A DNA stretch of 64,000 bases from CAZUTK01 sp964623265. Its GTDB lineage: Bacteria > Electryoneota > B3-LCP. The position numbers and the translations under genes were made by a program. Position 1 is the first letter of the stretch. The number at the start of each line of letters is the position of its first letter. The stretch lies in NCBI GenBank assembly GCA_964623265.1, contig CAZUTK010000001.1, positions 29,466 through 93,465 of the forward strand. Direction: 5' to 3'. Under the pieces are notes generated by a model. That model had not been told where the DNA came from. It was given only the letters and a program-made list of their open reading frames with translations, and did not search any database. Positions 1-8,869 of the stretch are shown here, in pieces.

Positions 1-412
1 GCGTGATCGAGAAAGAGGGCGCGCGATGGCCTAAGATTTCCTCTATCCCTAGATCTTTCAACAGCTGCAAGGTCTTCTGAATATCCGCTTTAAATTCCTC
101 GGGCGTCAGTGATTCGATCCATCGGTGAGCGTATCCGTGCACTCCGATTTCATGACCCTTGCGCGCAATTTCCCTGACCCAATGGGGATATCGTTCCGCG
201 ATCCAGCCCAACACGAAAAACGTCGCCTTCACCTGGGAACTGTCCAGAATCTGCAGCAGCCACTCCAAGCCTCGCTGAAAGCGGATCTCGTAGCGATCCC
301 ATTCGGAATAGGGGATCAACCCCTTGAATCCCTCAACCTGAAAGTAATCCTCAATGTCAACCGAAAGGACGTTTACGACTTCATTCGATTGTGAATCGCG
401 CTCTTCACTCAA
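1..412 (-). CDS. Polysaccharide deacetylase (NodB/XrtA-type), 3' end cut by window edge
   Basis: About 137 N-terminal residues are visible; the C-terminus lies beyond base 1. They match the start of a NodB-fold carbohydrate esterase, which removes acetyl groups from surface polysaccharide: VDIEDYFQV at residues 18-26, the ATFFVLGW strand near 63-70, and HGYAHR at 92-97 with the two histidines that usually bind the metal. The VDIEDYFQV opening is typical of the deacetylases associated with exosortase/exopolysaccharide loci. There is no ATG in the frame after the upstream stop, so TTG at 412-410 is the best start; the start is the weakest part of the call. The ThiF-like gene ends 66 bases upstream on the same strand. 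Confidence 0.82.
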   Translation of the reverse strand, partial: MSEERDSQSNEVVNVLSVDIEDYFQVEGFKGLIPYSEWDRYEIRFQRGLEWLLQILDSSQVKATFFVLGWIAERYPHWVREIARKGHEIGVHGYAHRWIESLTPEEFKADIQKTLQLLKDLGIEEILGHRAPSFSIT

Positions 413-478
413 CCTATTTTATTCCTATTTCATACCTATTCATAACGAAAACTAAAAGACAATTGCAATGCAGCCTCA

Positions 479-1492
479 TCAAGCTCCGATGAAACGATGG
501 TAGAGGGATCTGGCTCGACTCGGATCCGAGACGCCTTTGATGAAAGCGCGTCCGTCCGCAAACAGGTAAATCTCTATTTCCGCGCCCTTCAGATGCAGAA
601 GATAATCGGTCAGTTTGCATTCGAAGTTATCTTTCAGCTTCTCCCGCAGTAATTCCAGATCCAGCTTTGTCGTCCGCTGCGGCGACAGATGAACCATATC
701 CCGTCCGCACTGTTTATCGGCTTGCAGACCGCTCTTTTTCTGGAGGAAGCTGAACTCCCTGCGTTGACAGGTCGGGCAATCCGGACGCAATGCCACTTCA
801 AGGCGTCGCTGCGCCATCTTCGTGTGATCTACTTCAAAGAGGCTGCCGTCTGCATTCTGTCCCAGCAGAATCCGCAGGGCTTCACTGCACCCCAGCGCAA
901 CGATGCTCTGCGCGGCGGCAAGCCAGACGCCATCGGTTTCGCAGGTGGGCAGGCTGCCCGCCGGGGGCGGTTCGTCCAGGAAACAGCGCAGGCAGGCGGT
1001 TTTCCCAGGTAAAATTGCTTTCATCAAGCCGGAGTAGCCCAAGACGGCGGTGTAAATCCAGGGGATCCCGCGTTGGACGGCAACATCGTTCAACAGGAAG
1101 CGGGCATCGAAATTATCCGTCGCATCGCAGATCAAATCCGACCCTTGCAAGAGCTCTTCCGCATTCCCAGGATGGAAATCGCGGACAACCGCATGAATCC
1201 GGCAATTAGAATTTGTTCTCTCCAGATGCAGCTTCGCCGCGACCGCCTTGGGAAGCATCTGCCGCGCATCTTCTTCGTCGAATAAAACCTGCGACGCCAG
1301 ATTCGGCTCTTCCACAATATCGCGGTCAATGATGGTCAGTTCCGCGATGCCCATCCGCACCAGATTCAGCGCATAGATGCACCCTAACGTTCCGCAGCCG
1401 AGCAAGGTGACTCGAGCTGCAGAAATTCGGGACAAACCTTCCGCGCCGAATCCAGCGAGATGGACCAATCGGGAGTAGCGAACGGTATCCAT
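479..1492 (-). CDS. ThiF/MoeB/HesA-family adenylyltransferase (E1-like)
   Basis: The 337-residue protein belongs to the E1-like family that adenylates the C-terminal glycine of a ubiquitin-like sulfur carrier (ThiS, MoaD) or a related peptide. Visible are the glycine-rich nucleotide loop GCGTLG near residue 32, the acidic end of the next strand (IIDRD), the DATDNFDARF motif, and two Cys pairs (CLRC, CPTC) that form the family's structural zinc site. After the second pair there is an extra domain of about 85 residues instead of a rhodanese domain. No ThiS or MoaD gene is present in the window, so the substrate cannot be named. It lies 14 bases after a lipoprotein gene and is probably cotranscribed with it. 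Confidence 0.85.
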   Translation of the reverse strand: MDTVRYSRLVHLAGFGAEGLSRISAARVTLLGCGTLGCIYALNLVRMGIAELTIIDRDIVEEPNLASQVLFDEEDARQMLPKAVAAKLHLERTNSNCRIHAVVRDFHPGNAEELLQGSDLICDATDNFDARFLLNDVAVQRGIPWIYTAVLGYSGLMKAILPGKTACLRCFLDEPPPAGSLPTCETDGVWLAAAQSIVALGCSEALRILLGQNADGSLFEVDHTKMAQRRLEVALRPDCPTCQRREFSFLQKKSGLQADKQCGRDMVHLSPQRTTKLDLELLREKLKDNFECKLTDYLLHLKGAEIEIYLFADGRAFIKGVSDPSRARSLYHRFIGA

Positions 1493-1506
1493 CGTTCAAT
1501 CGCAAA

Positions 1507-2178
1507 TCAGGGATTCGGGAAGATTCTGCCGTCAATCTTCGCGGACAGCAATTCGCCGTCCCCTTCCGGCATCTGGAACTTCACGGCTCCCACGCCCCGA
1601 GCAAACCACCAGCGCGCTTCTCCTGCCAGATACGGTGTATCCGTCGAATCTATGTAAGTATAGGTTACTTTCTCTCGGAGGCAAGCAAGGAAAGACCCAG
1701 CCGGAACTTGAACATCTTCAATGCCTTCCATGACACAATCCACTCGGATGCGAAGCCTCGTCTTGCGGGCATCCTCGCGAATTTCATATCCTTCGTGAGT
1801 GTGGATCTGGCCAGCTTTTCCGGAAAAAGGTGAAGCGATGATGGGCGGATCGAATGTGATTCTGGGCCAACCCAACTGCGAAGCATCAAATTCCTTCCAC
1901 CAGATGTTTTTCGCCTTTTTTAGGTACACCTCCCGGATCAGCGGCGCATTGGAACTATCCCGATACATGACGAGGTATTCCCACCCGCCATCCGCTTCCC
2001 ACGTGGAATCCACGGACATTTTCATAGACATCCCCGCGTATCGGTATTCATTGCCCGGTGCGAATGAATTGTAGTCCGCGCCGTTGAAGGGTGGTGCCGA
2101 ACAACCCACGATCAGCCATAAGAAACAAAAAGCGCCGAGACCGCTCAGGAGAATGTTATCCTTTTTCGATGGTTTCAT
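1507..2178 (-). CDS. Predicted lipoprotein, unknown function
   Basis: A 223-residue protein with a signal peptide and lipobox IVGC, giving a lipidated Cys near residue 26. The mature part is predicted to be mostly beta and ends with a pattern (PAGSFLACLRE, then TYTYIDS, then WWFARGVGAVKF) seen in periplasmic lipoproteins of unknown role in FCB-type bacteria. No catalytic motif is recognisable. The ATG at 2178 overlaps the TGA of the upstream hydratase gene (TGATG), which indicates translational coupling; a TTG one codon earlier is less likely. Function is unknown. Confidence 0.75.
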   Translation of the reverse strand: MKPSKKDNILLSGLGAFCFLWLIVGCSAPPFNGADYNSFAPGNEYRYAGMSMKMSVDSTWEADGGWEYLVMYRDSSNAPLIREVYLKKAKNIWWKEFDASQLGWPRITFDPPIIASPFSGKAGQIHTHEGYEIREDARKTRLRIRVDCVMEGIEDVQVPAGSFLACLREKVTYTYIDSTDTPYLAGEARWWFARGVGAVKFQMPEGDGELLSAKIDGRIFPNP

Positions 2179-2949
2179 CAACGGTTTTTCCAGACCGGGA
2201 TTCGCTTGTTCAGATATGCGGCGATGCCTTCGCGCGCATCTTCGCTCAACATCAACTGATTTAAGAAGAGATCTTCCAAATGTCGCAGCGCTCGATCGAA
2301 TGGGAGCAGTCGGACTTCATCCACGGCGCGATGATTGAAGCGCAAGCTTGCGGCGCTGTTACGGGAAATCTTTTGTATCATCTCCTGCGCCGCATTGTCG
2401 AATTCGGCGCTTGAATACACATGATTCACGAGGCCGATCCGCGCGGCTTCCTGCGCCGAAATGGTCTCGCCGGTCAACATCAATTCCAACGCCCGATTGC
2501 GCCCCGCGATCTGAGGCAGGATGATGGCGGCGGTCGGGGCGAAGAGTCCCATACCGATTTCCGGCACTCCGAAAACGGCGGTCTCATCCGCAAGCACGAT
2601 ATCGCAGAACAGCGCCAGTTCGAAGCCGCCGCCCAACGCAGGTCCTCTCACCAGAGCCAGGGAAGGGACACTTAGCTGATTTAAATGTTCGATGACGTGA
2701 TTGAATGCATTCAACATCTCCACCACTTGATCCGGCTGGTAAGCCTCCGCGGCGATGCCTGTGGAAAAGGTTTCTCCTTTCGAATCGAAGACCACCAGTT
2801 TCAGGTCCGGATCATCGCGGAAAGGATCCAGAANNNNNNNNNNNNNNNNNNNNNNNNNNNATAGTGGGATCCAGCGTGTTCAGCGGCGGATTTGCCATTG
2901 TGATGCGCGCGACGCCATCCCGGAACGAATATTGTATGCTCTGCTTCAC
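2178..2949 (-). CDS. Enoyl-CoA hydratase family protein, dienoyl-CoA-hydratase-like, interrupted by assembly gap
   Basis: This crotonase-fold gene spans the run of Ns. Upstream of the gap, a GTG at 2949 with a GAGAGG ribosome site opens KQSIQYSFRDGVARITMANP and continues to PPLNTLDP. Downstream the frame resumes at LDPFRDDPDLKLVVFDSKG. The two parts are one base out of frame across the 27 Ns, so the gap length is only an estimate. The active-site glutamates appear in GGGFELALFCD and VPEIGMGLF. The segment GLFAPTAAIILP and the C-terminus KRIPVWKNR resemble cyclohexadiene-carbonyl-CoA hydratases (BamR/Dch group) of anaerobic benzoyl-CoA degradation more than ordinary crotonase. The exact substrate is inference. 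The next gene overlaps its stop. Confidence 0.85.
2834..2860. other. Assembly gap (27 Ns)
   Basis: Twenty-seven unknown bases lie inside the hydratase gene. The reading frames on the two sides differ by one base, so the true gap is not 27 bases modulo 3. The run indicates scaffolded draft data. Confidence 0.99.
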
Positions 2950-3042
2950 AGGTCAGCCTCTCTTTCATTCCAGTTATTCGCGGTGGAAGGGCAGCAGCGC
3001 AATTCACCCCTGCCGTTTCCCGATCCGATTTCCAGAAGGGTC

Positions 3043-3480
3043 TTATTGATTTCCCACGATGGTGATCGTGCAAAAATTCCAGGCGAGGGTGTCAAAATCC
3101 ACATCCACCACATATGCGAAGATTGTGTCCACGACGTTATCGCCTGGTCCATTGTACAGATACCAGACTTCAGGATTCAATTTGGAGACTGCGGCGGTGT
3201 CAATGTAGCTGATATCATTGTTCACGTTGAAGAAACCGTATCCCGATGAGCTGCTGAACAGAGTCATTCTGCTCTGCAAAGCCTTAAATTCATTCGGCAG
3301 CGTCGGCGTGAGATAGATCTGCGCGTTCTGCGTCTTCGCGATCTGCGGCGGCAGAGCGTTCATACTGAAAACAGGAAGATAGCCTCCGTCTGGACCGGAA
3401 GGGCTTCGAGAGGCGCATCCCCAGCACCCCTGGCCTACCACAAGACACAACCCAATCAGCAGTTTCGTGGAGCGAGTCAT
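3043..3480 (-). CDS. Small secreted protein or lipoprotein, unknown
   Basis: A 145-residue protein with a hydrophobic N-terminal signal (KLLIGLCLVV) and nearby cysteines (GQGCWGC) that could serve as a weak lipobox. The rest is predicted beta-rich with no recognisable enzyme motif. The C-terminus contains DTLAWNFCTITIVGNQ. Its ATG overlaps the TGA of the preceding gene in an ATGA, so the two are coupled. Both are short secreted proteins of nearly equal length, suggesting a pair that acts together or an old duplication. Function is not recognised. Confidence 0.65.
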   Translation of the reverse strand: MTRSTKLLIGLCLVVGQGCWGCASRSPSGPDGGYLPVFSMNALPPQIAKTQNAQIYLTPTLPNEFKALQSRMTLFSSSSGYGFFNVNNDISYIDTAAVSKLNPEVWYLYNGPGDNVVDTIFAYVVDVDFDTLAWNFCTITIVGNQ

Positions 3481-3899
3481 GGGTGCAGAATCGTCACGAT
3501 GACGGTATCTATGGCGATCGTGTCCTGAACGCTGTTCGGTGCGTGAACGAAAATCGTGTCCAAGTCTGCGGTCACGCTGTTAGGATTGTAATAGATGGGC
3601 GGATACGTGCCGGTGGCGGCGGTATCCGATGACGACACGGAAGTCGTGTAACTGGATTGCTGACCGGATGTCGCTCGGATTTTGATCACTTGACCGCTCA
3701 CGAGCGAATCCCCATAGCGGAAGAAACAGTGAACGATGCCTGTACCTCCCACGGCGACCGCCGGTGGCTGGATGAAGGCTTCGAGGGAATAGATCGCAGC
3801 GCCGGAACCGCCGGTCGGCGAAGTCGAACATCCCACCGCCCAAATAAGACTCAGAAACGGGAGGGTCCCGTACCAGATAACCGTCAAAAGCCGTTTCAT
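3477..3899 (-). CDS. Small lipoprotein with Ig-like fold, unknown
   Basis: A 140-residue protein. An upstream in-frame ATG at 3914 exists, but AAAGGAG lies between it and the ATG at 3899, at ideal spacing, so 3899 is chosen. The signal peptide ends in the lipobox AVGC (Cys near residue 24). The mature part reads like one bacterial Ig-like domain: GGTGIVHCFFRYGD, then GQVIKIRATSG, then DTAIDTVIVTI-type strands. Such domains are usually structural modules of surface proteins; here the domain stands alone. Its stop overlaps the start of the next small secreted protein. Confidence 0.68.
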   Translation of the reverse strand: MKRLLTVIWYGTLPFLSLIWAVGCSTSPTGGSGAAIYSLEAFIQPPAVAVGGTGIVHCFFRYGDSLVSGQVIKIRATSGQQSSYTTSVSSSDTAATGTYPPIYYNPNSVTADLDTIFVHAPNSVQDTIAIDTVIVTILHP

Positions 3900-3988
3900 A
3901 CCCGCTCCTTTCATTTGGATTTGATCTGCAGCATCGTTTTCGCCTTGAACAAGGAGAATATGGGCGCCAGACCGTCCAACACTCCCGG

Positions 3989-4171
3989 TTATTCGTTCCG
4001 GCGATGTTCGGAATCGCTCTGATTGCGCTTGATGCTCCCTTGAATCAGGTAAAAGACCAGTCCCAGCGCCAGCGTGAATCCAAGCGCCGCCCAGAAGGGG
4101 AACCCGATCAGCGCTGCACAGAGAGCCAGCAAGACAAGCGCCGCGAGAAAGATGAGATCGTCCGGAGACAT
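3989..4171 (-). CDS. Small membrane protein, two transmembrane helices
   Basis: Sixty residues with two hydrophobic helices, roughly residues 6-23 and 28-45, followed by a basic and polar tail (GSIKRNQSDSEHRRNE). It starts 10 bases after the stop of iorB and is likely in the same transcript. No family is recognised. The tight spacing and good membrane-protein composition support a real gene, but it could still be spurious. Confidence 0.5.
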   Translation of the reverse strand: MSPDDLIFLAALVLLALCAALIGFPFWAALGFTLALGLVFYLIQGSIKRNQSDSEHRRNE

Positions 4172-4181
4172 AAGATTCCGC

Positions 4182-4820
4182 TTATATTTTTCTGCCTGCT
4201 TCGAATGCCTGTAAATTCGCTTCAGCCGTACCCTTGGGGACTCGTCGGGAAATGACTTCCCGCCAGATTTCGGCCTTGATGTCCAGCGCGAGAGAAAGCG
4301 CCCCTAATAATACTGTATTCGCCAAGCGCACGTTCCCCAACTGCTGGCTGATCCGCGCCGCATCCACCACGCGCAGGGATTTCAGCCTGACGCTCAAGAT
4401 TTCCAGCGCATTTTCCGGGTACACGTATTTTTTATCCACGGCGATCGGCGGAACCAGCTGCTGGTCATTGACGATCAGGGACCCATCCGGCTTCAATTCA
4501 TGCAGCCAGCGCAGTGCTTCGGCTCGTTCGAAGGCGAGGATGACATCCGCCCGTCCCGAAGGGATCAATGGGGAAAAGACCTTTCTGCCGATGCGGATGT
4601 GCGAGCTGACCACGCCGCCTCGCTGCGACATGCCGTGGACCTCGCTCTTCTTGACATCGTAGCCCGCCTGCAGGGCGACTTCCGAAAGAATCTGCGACGC
4701 CAACAGCACTCCTTGACCTCCTACGCCAACGATTAAGATATTCATCGTTGCATTCGCGCTGTGCGTTTTATTCTTCGTCGTTTTCGCTTTTCCAGCTGGC
4801 GCTGATTTCGGTTTCTTCAT
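4182..4820 (-). CDS. iorB: Indolepyruvate ferredoxin oxidoreductase, beta subunit
   Basis: The 212-residue beta (gamma-domain) subunit of the oxidoreductase that turns arylpyruvates from aromatic amino acids into aryl-acetyl-CoA, reducing ferredoxin. The core shows VGVGGQGVLLASQIL at the start and SEVHGMSQRGG, both hallmarks of this domain. The ATG at 4820 overlaps the iorA stop as ATGA, fixing coupled translation. It adds a Lys/Ala-rich leader of about 25 residues before MNILIVGVGGQG, and the inner ATG at 4745 would give the normal family start. A much longer frame reaching into iorA is not credible. Confidence 0.92.
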   Translation of the reverse strand: MKKPKSAPAGKAKTTKNKTHSANATMNILIVGVGGQGVLLASQILSEVALQAGYDVKKSEVHGMSQRGGVVSSHIRIGRKVFSPLIPSGRADVILAFERAEALRWLHELKPDGSLIVNDQQLVPPIAVDKKYVYPENALEILSVRLKSLRVVDAARISQQLGNVRLANTVLLGALSLALDIKAEIWREVISRRVPKGTAEANLQAFEAGRKI

Positions 4821-6625
4821 GCCTTTACCTCGCGTTCCTCGCGCTTCGCCGCAACCGGATGAATGCACGCCGGAGGGCAGATTTCCGAGCAGAGATTGCA
4901 TCCTGTGCAAGCGTCGGCGTCAATGACCGGTATGGGCAGTCTCTTTTCCGTTTCCCGTCCGGAACGGGCGATCGCCGGGCAGCCGATTTTCAGACACACG
5001 CCGCAACCGGTGCATTCTTCCGCGACGATCATCAGCGGCTGGTCTTTCAGCTTCTTGGGAAAAAGCATGCAGGGTCGCGTCGTCACTAAGACCTTGACGC
5101 CGGGACGGGTTGCGGCGGCTTTCAAAGTTTTCAAAGTCTGATCGAAATCGTAGGGATCAAACTCCGCCGCGTAATCTACTCCCAACGCCTGCGCCAGCGC
5201 CAGGAAATTCACGGCCTTCGCATCTTCGCCCTGCAATGTCTTTCCGGTCGCGGGGTGAGCCTGTCCGCCGGTCATGGCGGTGATGCGATTATCGAGAATG
5301 ATGATGGTAACTTCGGCTTTATTGTACACGGCATCGAGCACTCCGGTGATGCCGGAATGCAGAAAGGTCGAGTCCCCGATTACAGCGAAGACGGGGCGTT
5401 TCGAACCTTGAACCCGCGCCACTCCGTTCGCCATGCCGATGGAAGCTCCCATGCAGATGCAGGTATGCAGCGCTTCCAACGGCGGCAGCGCCGCCAGCGT
5501 GTAACAGCCGATATCGCCGAACACGTGCGCTCCCATCTTGCGCAATGCGTAGAATACCGAGCGGTGTGCGCAGCCGGCGCATAAAACCGGCGGGCGAGGC
5601 AAGACGGGAACGGCTTCAGCGAGATCCGAAACCGGCTCGTCAGCCAGATGCGCAGCCGCAAACCCCTTCTGCACGAGGGTGGGATTAAGCTCGCCGAACA
5701 CCGGGAAATATCGCTTTCCTTCGCAGGGAATCCCCGCCGCTTTCAATCCCTCTTCGATAAAGGGTTCAAGTTCCTCCACCACTATAACCCGACTTACTCT
5801 GTCAGCAAATTTCTTCAATTTCTGCAAAGGCATCGGGTAGGAGAATCCGAGCTTGAAGAACGACGCGTCCGGCATCGCTTCCCGGGCGTGTTGATAGGAT
5901 ACCCCCGAAGTCACAATCCCCACTCTCCGGTCGCCCCACTCGATCCGATTCAGCGGAGTGGTTTCGGAAAACTCCTGCAACGCCCGCAGGCGCTGCAGAA
6001 CCGCCTGATGACGAGGTTTCGCCCAGTTCGGCATCATGACATATTTGGGGATGTTCACTTCGAAACCGGTGACCGAAACTTCCCGCCATTCCTTCAGCAC
6101 AACCGGTGTCAGCGAATGGGAGATGCGCGTCGTGACGCGCAACAGCACCGGGGTATCGAACTTCTCGCTGATCTCCAGAGCCTCCGCCATAAAATCGTAG
6201 CATTCCTGGCTGTCGGAAGGTTCTAACATGGGAATCTTGGCGAATTTGGCGTAGGTGCGATTGTCCTGCTCATTCTGCGAAGAATGCATCTCGGGGTCAT
6301 CCGCGGAAACCAGCACGAATCCGCCTTTGACGCCGGTGTAGGCGAAAGTCATCAGTGGATCGGCGGCGACATTGACGCCCACATGTTTCATGCAGACCAT
6401 CGTTCGGGCTCCCGCGAGCGAAGCGCCGATGCCGACTTCAAACGCCACTTTTTCGTTCGGCGACCATTGCGCCTCGACTCCGGGGAAACGATGGAAGTTT
6501 TCGAGGATTTCGGTGGAAGGAGTTCCGGGATATGCCGCGGCAAAACGGACTCCGGCGGCTTTCGCGCCGTGCGCGATGGCTTCATTGCCGGAGAGGAGCA
6601 GTCGTTGAGTTTTTGTTCGTGCCAT
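4817..6625 (-). CDS. iorA: Indolepyruvate ferredoxin oxidoreductase, alpha subunit
   Basis: A 602-residue thiamine-diphosphate and iron-sulfur subunit. From the N-terminus: pyruvate:ferredoxin oxidoreductase-like domain (GVRFAAAYPGTPSTEI), transketolase-like domain, the thiamine-diphosphate domain (CAGCAHRSVFYAL, GDIGCYTLAALPP, GDSTFLHSGI), and two 4Fe-4S clusters at the C-terminus (CTGCGVCLKIGCP, CTGCNLCSEICPPAC). The second Cys of the third CxxC is present, so both clusters look complete. The start is set at MARTKTQRLLLSG; the frame extends 36 codons further up but that part does not match the family. It is followed directly by iorB. The enzyme feeds acyl-CoA to the acyl-phosphate genes farther upstream in this region. 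Confidence 0.95.
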   Translation of the reverse strand: MARTKTQRLLLSGNEAIAHGAKAAGVRFAAAYPGTPSTEILENFHRFPGVEAQWSPNEKVAFEVGIGASLAGARTMVCMKHVGVNVAADPLMTFAYTGVKGGFVLVSADDPEMHSSQNEQDNRTYAKFAKIPMLEPSDSQECYDFMAEALEISEKFDTPVLLRVTTRISHSLTPVVLKEWREVSVTGFEVNIPKYVMMPNWAKPRHQAVLQRLRALQEFSETTPLNRIEWGDRRVGIVTSGVSYQHAREAMPDASFFKLGFSYPMPLQKLKKFADRVSRVIVVEELEPFIEEGLKAAGIPCEGKRYFPVFGELNPTLVQKGFAAAHLADEPVSDLAEAVPVLPRPPVLCAGCAHRSVFYALRKMGAHVFGDIGCYTLAALPPLEALHTCICMGASIGMANGVARVQGSKRPVFAVIGDSTFLHSGITGVLDAVYNKAEVTIIILDNRITAMTGGQAHPATGKTLQGEDAKAVNFLALAQALGVDYAAEFDPYDFDQTLKTLKAAATRPGVKVLVTTRPCMLFPKKLKDQPLMIVAEECTGCGVCLKIGCPAIARSGRETEKRLPIPVIDADACTGCNLCSEICPPACIHPVAAKREEREVKA

Positions 6626-6680
6626 ATCGGTCCATTCCGCACCTAATAAGATGCGCGATTTTCTACCATCCGGACAAACC

Positions 6681-8843
6681 TCAAGGATAAAATTCGAAGA
6701 GACCCGCTTCCGGGAAACGACGGTCGGAATCAAACTTCACCAGCCGGCGAAACTGATTCGGCCGTGCGAGCATCCAGTTCACGGCAGGAGGATAAAAATC
6801 CTCTCCGCGGACCAGTTCGCCGCACTTTCGATAGCGGATACTCACTGAATGAATATCCCTCTCGGTTTTGAGGGGCCATACATTGTAAACGATCCAATCT
6901 ATATGATTCTTTCGAAGTAGATTCATGAAGGAATCCTCATCCCAACCCTCATCGGTGTATGCATCCAGCAGAAACAGTCTATTCTGGAGACGCGAACCTA
7001 ATAGATACAAATTCAAGGCTTCGAAATTCAAACAAAGAATGTTCTTCGGTTCCGATTCCCCGTTTTCGGCGATCCACGTGTAGATCGGGGGATGATATTC
7101 CCGTATGTGTCGCGTCCTTAATTCCGGATAATGAACATACAAAGGAGTCAGGATCAGAAGAGCCGCCACCACAGCCCCGGCCATAATAACTTTGATTCCT
7201 ACCTTGCTCCTCGCTTCAATCGAGAGAAAGCGATTCATATGATTTCTACAAAGTAAAATGATAGCAGTAACCACGGCGCCGGAAAACAGCGCCCATGCCA
7301 GCATCCAACGATGAAAATAGTGATAGAATGAGTAATTGGGAAGCAGAAAGCCCAGCAAGAGCAGCGAACAACAGAGGATGACCCATATCCACCCTACTGA
7401 CTTGTTTTTCAAGCGCCCGGATATTTCCAAAACTCCCAAAGATGTCCCAACCGTCATCAAGAATATCCCTATGACATAACGACTGTGCTGGATCCAAAAA
7501 GGATATACGGCGAAACCAGCATACATCAAAATCGCTCCCATGGCAACGGCTTTGATCGTCCGCGATTTTGACGAATACCGATGAGATCGCCAAATCAGCC
7601 AGAATCCCGCCGCCAGTGCAATCATCGAAATCGAAACGCTGAACAGGGGAAGACTTCGCTTCTGAATCCAGAAAATAACTGTGTGATAAAACTGGGGGAT
7701 TTTTGCGCTTTTCCAGATCGACGATTCGATTTCAGGCGTTAAGAAAGGGATCGGAGAGGGATAGATCGGCGATCCAGTGATAATCCAATTGCGAAGATAT
7801 GCAAATCCACCCAACAAAATCCCGCAGACGAGGAATAATCCTACGAATTGCAAGACGGTAACTCTTCGATGGTCTTGATCCTGATACCTGCTGATTTCAT
7901 ACAAAGAATACAGGAAAAGAAAAAAGATGCCCGGCAAGAACGAAATCGCCAGATATTTTGTACCCAGGAAGATCCCGAACGCAATCCCCAGCAGGATAGT
8001 TCTGGAAATCGTTTTCATCTCAATGAAATGCAAGAAATAGTAGAACACCGCCAAAATTGAAAAGATGAAGACTTCATCCACGCCGAAATTTAGGATTCCA
8101 CGCATCATAGTCCAAGGCATCACCAACGGCAGGAATGAAAATAAATAGGCACGAGGAGCGCTTACATCCAGCTTGCGAAGAATCCCGTAGAAGGTCAGCA
8201 TTATGAGCAGCACGAACGGGATTTCGTAGATGCGCATGAAAAACTCGTCGCGAAACGGGAGTAACGTCCAGATCGCTAGGAGATTGCCGTTCAAAGGATA
8301 GAAAAAGTTATCATATTTCAAGTGCTGAATATAGTCTATTAAAGAACCGGATTGTTTTACCAACACTGCGATCGGAAAATGGTAAAATATATTGTCAATG
8401 AAAACCGGCGGAGTCTGCAACGAAAGCGCCGATAAAACCGCGCTTACAAAGACCACTACATATGACATCGTTCGCGTGAAACGATCATACAGGAAAAGTT
8501 CCCAGATGCATTTGCAGTATAGGACGATTTCGTCGAGAATTGAGCTAAAAGCAGAAAAGTTTGGCGAAGAGCGGGTGATGACGAGGACGACGATTGTCGT
8601 CAGAAGGATTTCACCCAGAACGAAAAGGAATGTCAGCAGTTTTAAAGAACCGGCGATGGTCTCCTGTAAGATGATCTGGACAATGCTCAGCAAAAAAAGA
8701 ATGGAAAATCTTTCGCTGACGCGATTCGTGTAAAAGAAAGCTCCCAGCAGACGAAAAGAGTTGTACCAGATCAGCAGGTTCGCGCCGAGAAAAATGAAGA
8801 AGGACGCGATAAAATGAAGCGATATCGTCAGCGTGTCATCCAT
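6681..8843 (-). CDS. Large multi-pass membrane protein, GT-C glycosyltransferase-like
   Basis: A 720-residue protein with about 12-14 transmembrane helices and a soluble C-terminal part of about 130 residues. An extracytoplasmic loop after the third or fourth helix has FIDNIFYHFPIAVLV and later YPLNGNLLAIWTLLPF, an arrangement like the GT-C (ArnT/PMT/GT83) transferases that use lipid-linked sugars. A clear catalytic Asp-Glu motif cannot be assigned, so the class is inferred from topology. The C-terminal segment (KNHIDWIVYN) resembles the soluble tail of such enzymes. Base composition is visibly richer in A and T than the metabolic genes on both sides, consistent with transfer or a membrane-protein bias. 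Confidence 0.68.
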   Translation of the reverse strand: MDDTLTISLHFIASFFIFLGANLLIWYNSFRLLGAFFYTNRVSERFSILFLLSIVQIILQETIAGSLKLLTFLFVLGEILLTTIVVLVITRSSPNFSAFSSILDEIVLYCKCIWELFLYDRFTRTMSYVVVFVSAVLSALSLQTPPVFIDNIFYHFPIAVLVKQSGSLIDYIQHLKYDNFFYPLNGNLLAIWTLLPFRDEFFMRIYEIPFVLLIMLTFYGILRKLDVSAPRAYLFSFLPLVMPWTMMRGILNFGVDEVFIFSILAVFYYFLHFIEMKTISRTILLGIAFGIFLGTKYLAISFLPGIFFLFLYSLYEISRYQDQDHRRVTVLQFVGLFLVCGILLGGFAYLRNWIITGSPIYPSPIPFLTPEIESSIWKSAKIPQFYHTVIFWIQKRSLPLFSVSISMIALAAGFWLIWRSHRYSSKSRTIKAVAMGAILMYAGFAVYPFWIQHSRYVIGIFLMTVGTSLGVLEISGRLKNKSVGWIWVILCCSLLLLGFLLPNYSFYHYFHRWMLAWALFSGAVVTAIILLCRNHMNRFLSIEARSKVGIKVIMAGAVVAALLILTPLYVHYPELRTRHIREYHPPIYTWIAENGESEPKNILCLNFEALNLYLLGSRLQNRLFLLDAYTDEGWDEDSFMNLLRKNHIDWIVYNVWPLKTERDIHSVSIRYRKCGELVRGEDFYPPAVNWMLARPNQFRRLVKFDSDRRFPEAGLFEFYP

Positions 8844-8869
8844 GAACGATGGTCGGTTGCCTTCGGATT

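Noticed and set aside
4821..4910. Longer iorB frame beginning at 4910
   Set aside because: It overlaps the iorA cluster-binding region; the ATGA junction at 4817-4820 fits the operon.
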